NCBI GenBank assembly: GCA_947450225.1
Contig: CANFUO010000012.1
Location: 1-37,209, forward strand
Direction: 5' to 3'
Origin: Burkholderiaceae bacterium
GTDB taxonomy: Bacteria; Pseudomonadota; Gammaproteobacteria; Burkholderiales; Burkholderiaceae
DNA: 37,209 nucleotides
Shown: positions 33,759-37,209 of the stretch, in pieces
Numbering within the stretch: the first letter of the stretch is position 1
Layout of the letters: the number at the start of each line of letters is the position of its first letter
Translations under genes and position numbers: made by a program
Notes under the pieces: model-generated
The model's input: only the letters and a program-made list of their open reading frames with translations
The model's database searches: none
What the model was told of the DNA's origin: nothing

Positions 33759-35255
33759 TTAATCAATGATAAGTCTGACTTCAATATCACCATCTTGGTT
33801 AGACCGAGTCATATTTAATTTTTGTAATTTGTTATTCGTATCCCAAGTGTACTTGAGTGACCAACCATCTTGGGAAATTTCAGTGACCTGTCCTGAATCA
33901 TTGCGCTTCACGGTGCCAGGTGATCCTGGGCGTGTAAATCCAGAAAGCCAAGCAGATAAACCACGCGCTGGAATCGGCAATTGTGTCGCTTGAAACACGA
34001 GTAAATCTGCATCGATGGCGGTTAAAACTTCCCCTTTTTGTTCCAAGGTCGCTCGGCTGGGGGTGACGTTGATTTTCGCAATTGAAACACCTAAAGGACC
34101 GCGAATATCCAGATTATCATTGAGATTCTCATGGGTAAGTGAAAAAGATCCACTGCCACCATTTGAAGATTGGTTATTATTTATTTTGACAGCAAAACGA
34201 CCATCCCATTGACGAGATATAGACTCATCAAATAGCTCAGTGCTTGCCCAGTCAGGTCTTAAGCGTTTTAAAGTTTCACGCAGGGTCGCATGACTGGCAT
34301 TGATAGATTCGGCCTTGCGCCACACCTTTTCCGCTTCGTCTACTTGCTTATTAACCCACAGGACCTCACCAAGGTGAGCTCCTACTTCAGCTTCAGCTAA
34401 TTGGGTAAATGATTGCGTGAGGTACTGAATGGCTAAATCATTTTTGCCTAATCGATAATAAGCCCACCCAAGACTATCAAGAATGTAAGGGTCGCTTGGC
34501 GAAATGGTATTTGCCTGCTGTATTAAACGCAAGGCTTCGATTAAATTAATATTTCTATCGGCATATGAGTACCCTAATGCATTCAAAGCACTTGCATCCT
34601 TGGGATTTTGCTTAATAATCGATAGCAATATTTTTTCCATATTGGCAAAGTTACCTAATTTCTCTTCGCCTAAAGCATAAATAAATAAGATATTGGTATT
34701 TTTAGGTAAGGGATTAAGTGCATTAATGATTCGTGCAATGGCAACATTGGAGACATCTTGATTATTCGATTTACCAATAATTGGGAGTAATTGGGTAAAG
34801 AATTCATCACGTTTGGCAGGGGTTTGAGTCTTTAAGTATTTAATCGTAGGTTCAACAGCCTCATTCCATTTGTTGTTAAACATCAGTAATGTTAAAAACA
34901 CTTCTTTTGAGTTGGTGTCACTATCAGGCGTTAACTCATCCCATAAACGAGCGGCTTCTAGTGAGGCCGCTGGGGATTGAGCCGCCAAAGCAATTTCCAT
35001 CGCATGTTGTGCAATTTTTGGATTGCGCGTATTTTTGGCTAAATTAAACATGGTTTGGTATGAAAGACTTACATCACCACGCTGTAAGGCAACCTCAGCC
35101 GCCAAAAATTGGAATATTTCACTGGCATACCGTTCATTAGCATTTAATGGGTTTTGAACTTGAGCAATGCTTGGAGAAATGAAAAAATATGGCATGATGC
35201 TAATCATGCACAGCATCAAAAATCGGCTAAATTGGTTTAAATTGTTTTTAAGCAT
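33759..35255 (-). CDS. TPR-LolB fusion protein
   Basis: A 498-residue exported protein. A signal peptide (about 1-31, ending SIA before QVQ) is followed by tetratricopeptide-type helices (about 43-335; for example ALNALGYSYADRNINLIEAL and ILDSLGWAYYRLGKNDLA). Residues about 347-498 resemble LolB, the outer membrane receptor for lipoproteins: WDGRFAVKI, IRGPLGVSIAKI, DADLLVF, LPIPARGLSAWLSG and DGWSLKYTW. Related genomes usually carry the TPR gene and lolB as neighbours here. The only Cys is residue 16, inside the signal peptide and without a lipobox, so the LolB part seems to lack its lipid anchor. TAGAAT lies six bases before the ATG. Confidence 0.8.
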   Translation of the reverse strand: MLKNNLNQFSRFLMLCMISIMPYFFISPSIAQVQNPLNANERYASEIFQFLAAEVALQRGDVSLSYQTMFNLAKNTRNPKIAQHAMEIALAAQSPAASLEAARLWDELTPDSDTNSKEVFLTLLMFNNKWNEAVEPTIKYLKTQTPAKRDEFFTQLLPIIGKSNNQDVSNVAIARIINALNPLPKNTNILFIYALGEEKLGNFANMEKILLSIIKQNPKDASALNALGYSYADRNINLIEALRLIQQANTISPSDPYILDSLGWAYYRLGKNDLAIQYLTQSFTQLAEAEVGAHLGEVLWVNKQVDEAEKVWRKAESINASHATLRETLKRLRPDWASTELFDESISRQWDGRFAVKINNNQSSNGGSGSFSLTHENLNDNLDIRGPLGVSIAKINVTPSRATLEQKGEVLTAIDADLLVFQATQLPIPARGLSAWLSGFTRPGSPGTVKRNDSGQVTEISQDGWSLKYTWDTNNKLQKLNMTRSNQDGDIEVRLIID

Positions 35256-35261
35256 TTGTCT

Positions 35262-35286
35262 ATTCTATATAACTCTGAATTATTCT
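35262..35286. promoter_or_regulatory. Divergent promoter region of TPR-lolB and mutM
   Basis: On the minus strand TAGAAT (35267-35262) is followed by six bases and the TPR-lolB ATG at 35255. On the plus strand TATTCT (35281-35286) is seven bases before the mutM ATG at 35294, a weaker match. Neither gene has a Shine-Dalgarno sequence in the 38-base gap. Confidence 0.4.
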
Positions 35287-35293
35287 TCTTAAT

Positions 35294-36127
35294 ATGCCTG
35301 AATTACCAGAAGTAGAAGTGACCAAATTGGGTATTTCTCCTCAAATAGAGGGGAAAACAATCACAGAAGTAATCATTCATGATGGTCGTTTGAGATGGCC
35401 TGTCCCGGAGAAATTATCTCGAATACTAATCGGACAAAAATGTCTAATGATTAGGCGTCGGGGGAAGTATTTACTTTTTCACTTTGATTCAGGTGTCATG
35501 CTTTTACATTTAGGTATGACAGGCGTATTACGCATTCAGAAAAAGCATGAAGCGCCTAAAAAATATAATCGTGTTGAATTTCATTTTGGGGAGATTGCAT
35601 TGCGACTGCATGATCCAAGAAAATTTGGCTCAATTCATTGGCATGCAAAAAAGGATGGGCCTGTAGAAAATTTTGCTCTACTTCAGAGGCTTGGAGTAGA
35701 GCCATTTGAGCAAGAATTTTCTGGCGATATTGGTGGCGAGCTTCTTTATAAAAAATCGCGAGGGCGAAAAATTTCTGTGAAGCAATATTTACTCAGCGGA
35801 CAAATTGTTGTTGGGGTCGGTAATATCTATTGTTCAGAAAGTTTGTTTGAGGCCAAAATTAACCCCAAAAGAGCGGCTGGAAAAATATCTAAACAATCCT
35901 ATATTCGTTTAGGGGAAGCAGTGCGTATGGTCTTAAAAAAAGCCATACAGGCTGGCGGGAGTAGCCTTAAAGATTTTGTACATAGTGATGGTGAGCCGGG
36001 ACATTTTATGGTGATGACTAAAGTATATGATCGAGTTGGCTTGCCCTGTAAAGACTGTGGGACTACGATACAGCAAATTACTCAAGGTCAACGCTCAACC
36101 TACTACTGCCCAAGTTGTCAAAAGTGA
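35294..36127 (+). CDS. mutM: Formamidopyrimidine-DNA glycosylase
   Basis: A 277-residue repair enzyme that removes 8-oxoguanine paired with C. The catalytic N-terminus PELPEVEV (Pro2, Glu3) appears after Met removal, RRRGKYLLFHF holds the conserved Lys, and LHLGMTG, VGVGNIYCSESLF and the zinc finger CKDCGTT...CPSC complete it. The helix-two-turn-helix and finger are intact. Its TGA overlaps the likely GTG start of mutY, so the two 8-oxoguanine enzymes are made together. Confidence 0.96.
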   Translation: MPELPEVEVTKLGISPQIEGKTITEVIIHDGRLRWPVPEKLSRILIGQKCLMIRRRGKYLLFHFDSGVMLLHLGMTGVLRIQKKHEAPKKYNRVEFHFGEIALRLHDPRKFGSIHWHAKKDGPVENFALLQRLGVEPFEQEFSGDIGGELLYKKSRGRKISVKQYLLSGQIVVGVGNIYCSESLFEAKINPKRAAGKISKQSYIRLGEAVRMVLKKAIQAGGSSLKDFVHSDGEPGHFMVMTKVYDRVGLPCKDCGTTIQQITQGQRSTYYCPSCQK

Positions 36128-37209
36128 GTAATTTCGCCTCTACACTCATTCAGTGGCATGGTGAGCATGGGAGAAGTGGACTACCCTGGCAGGGCCAGAA
36201 AGACCCTTATCGTGTTTGGTTGTCAGAAATCATGCTCCAACAAACGCAGGTATCGACAGTTAAAGATCGCTATATTGAGTTCATTAATAGGTTCCCAACA
36301 GTCGATGATTTGGCAAATGCATCTGCGGATGATGTGATGGCATTATGGGCGGGACTTGGCTACTATACAAGGGCGCGTAATTTACATACTTGTGCAAAAA
36401 TCATTGTGGAAAAATTTGCAGGTAAATTTCCGCAGCAAGCAGAAGAACTATGTCAGCTTCCCGGCATTGGAATGTCCACAGCCGCCGCAATTGCTTCTTT
36501 TTGTTTTGGGGAAAAAATCAGCATATTAGATGCCAATGTCAAACGACTATTAGCGAGGTATTATGGAGTTGAGCAAGATATAAAAAAAACCACCGCTCAT
36601 CAAGATTTATGGGAAAAAGCGCAACATATAGTGCCTAAGCAAGCCGTGGATATGCCAATCTATACACAAGCATTAATGGATTTTGGTGCGACCGTATGCA
36701 CCCCTAAAAATCCACATTGCACTTCTTGTGTGTTTCAAAAAAAGTGCATTGCGTTTAGGGAAAATAAAGTAAAGGACATACCACTTCGGGTAAAAAAAGC
36801 AACTATAAAAACAGTTCAGTCTGAAATGCTTTTTATTGTGGCAAAAGATCATGCCTTATTTGAACTTCGACCAGCAAAAGGAATTTGGGGAGGTTTATGG
36901 AGTTTTCCAGAGTCTGCTTGGCAAGACTCACCACATCAGAATATTCAGCCATTACAGCTATCGATGGATGACTTCATCAATTTACCTAAGCAACTTTTAA
37001 AGTCGTCATATGCCAAGGCTCGCTTATTAGCCCCTCGAAAGCATGTCTTTACCCATCGCAACTTATATTTCCAAATCCGTATCTTAACGATTGAACAGCC
37101 ATTAGAACTTCCGAAAGATCAATTTGCGTGGGTGAAAATTGATGCCTGTGAACATCTAGGCTTACCCACACCCATTCGACAATTCATCAAGGACTATTTA
37201 CAGATTTAA
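36124..37209 (+). CDS. mutY: A/G-specific adenine glycosylase
   Basis: Removes adenine mispaired with 8-oxoguanine. The 361-residue protein has the catalytic Glu in WLSEIMLQQTQV (residue 35), the helix-hairpin-helix LPGIGMSTAAAIASF with the Asp in SILDANVKRLL, the iron-sulfur ligands C-x6-C-x2-C-x5-C in CTPKNPHCTSCVFQKKC, and a C-terminal Nudix-like domain (about 230-361) that reads 8-oxoguanine. I chose the GTG at 36124, which overlaps the mutM stop as GTGA; a TTG at 36115 is an alternative. The TAA stop coincides with the last base of the window, so the gene is complete. Confidence 0.95.
   Translation: MSNFASTLIQWHGEHGRSGLPWQGQKDPYRVWLSEIMLQQTQVSTVKDRYIEFINRFPTVDDLANASADDVMALWAGLGYYTRARNLHTCAKIIVEKFAGKFPQQAEELCQLPGIGMSTAAAIASFCFGEKISILDANVKRLLARYYGVEQDIKKTTAHQDLWEKAQHIVPKQAVDMPIYTQALMDFGATVCTPKNPHCTSCVFQKKCIAFRENKVKDIPLRVKKATIKTVQSEMLFIVAKDHALFELRPAKGIWGGLWSFPESAWQDSPHQNIQPLQLSMDDFINLPKQLLKSSYAKARLLAPRKHVFTHRNLYFQIRILTIEQPLELPKDQFAWVKIDACEHLGLPTPIRQFIKDYLQI

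Noticed and set aside
33759-35255. TPR-LolB fusion as an artefact of a frameshift
   Set aside because: Both parts are in one continuous frame without a change in composition at the joint; an artefact cannot be wholly excluded without reads, but nothing in the sequence suggests it.

Overview
The window looks like a stretch of core chromosome from a low-GC betaproteobacterium of the order Burkholderiales. Polynucleobacter or a close relative is my best guess. The guess rests on gene order (torF-glnK-amtB, gshA-gshB-PTS, gpmA-ctpA-moeB, the cox/cta block, rpoH-ftsY-M16-M16-rsmD-coaD, pth-rplY-prs-tRNA-Gln-ispE-lolB-mutM), on the Burkholderiales-type GshA, on short intergenic gaps and on AT-rich DNA. 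I saw no insertion sequence, prophage, CRISPR array or island. Almost every base lies in a gene, and no gene-free stretch exceeds about 200 bases.

Layout. 1-3310 holds the tail of an unknown gene, ubiK (minus strand), and a nitrogen unit of porin torF, PII protein glnK and ammonium channel amtB. 3361-8064 is one apparent operon for glutathione synthesis (gshA, gshB) and three cytoplasmic PTS proteins (EIIA, HPr, EI) without a sugar permease. 8054-10948 (minus) is gpmA-ctpA-moeB. 10971-13223 is rhodanese-grxC-secB-gpsA. 13227-14410 (minus) is comF-trmL, divergent from a BioC-like gene. 15276-19978 encodes cytochrome c oxidase subunits with assembly factors, including a 34-residue membrane protein. 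19986-24257 holds a DUF2909 gene and then SURF1, a thioredoxin-like protein, heme O/A synthases and Sco. 24254-26147 (minus) is ftsY and rpoH. 26190-30326 is an M16 peptidase pair, rsmD, coaD and a ferredoxin. 30328-35255 (minus) is TPR-lolB, ispE, tRNA-Gln, prs, rplY and pth. mutM and mutY end the window.

How parts work together. The 15-24 kb block supplies the structural subunits, copper delivery (CtaG, Sco), heme A synthesis (CyoE, CtaA) and SURF1 for one terminal oxidase. The nitrogen unit is preceded by two NtrC-like boxes and two palindromic elements.

No wholly new multi-gene system is evident. The notable signals are regulatory or structural. (1) A recurring TAnnnT box lies 6-7 bases before the ATG of many operon-first genes that lack a Shine-Dalgarno sequence, which suggests leaderless mRNAs, partly in back-to-back divergent promoters. 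(2) A CIRCE-like operator is superimposed on such a promoter before rpoH. (3) A TPR-LolB fusion lacks the usual lipid-anchor cysteine. (4) The ispE stop codon lies inside tRNA-Gln. (5) ComF and its divergent BioC-like neighbour both have degenerate cofactor-binding loops.
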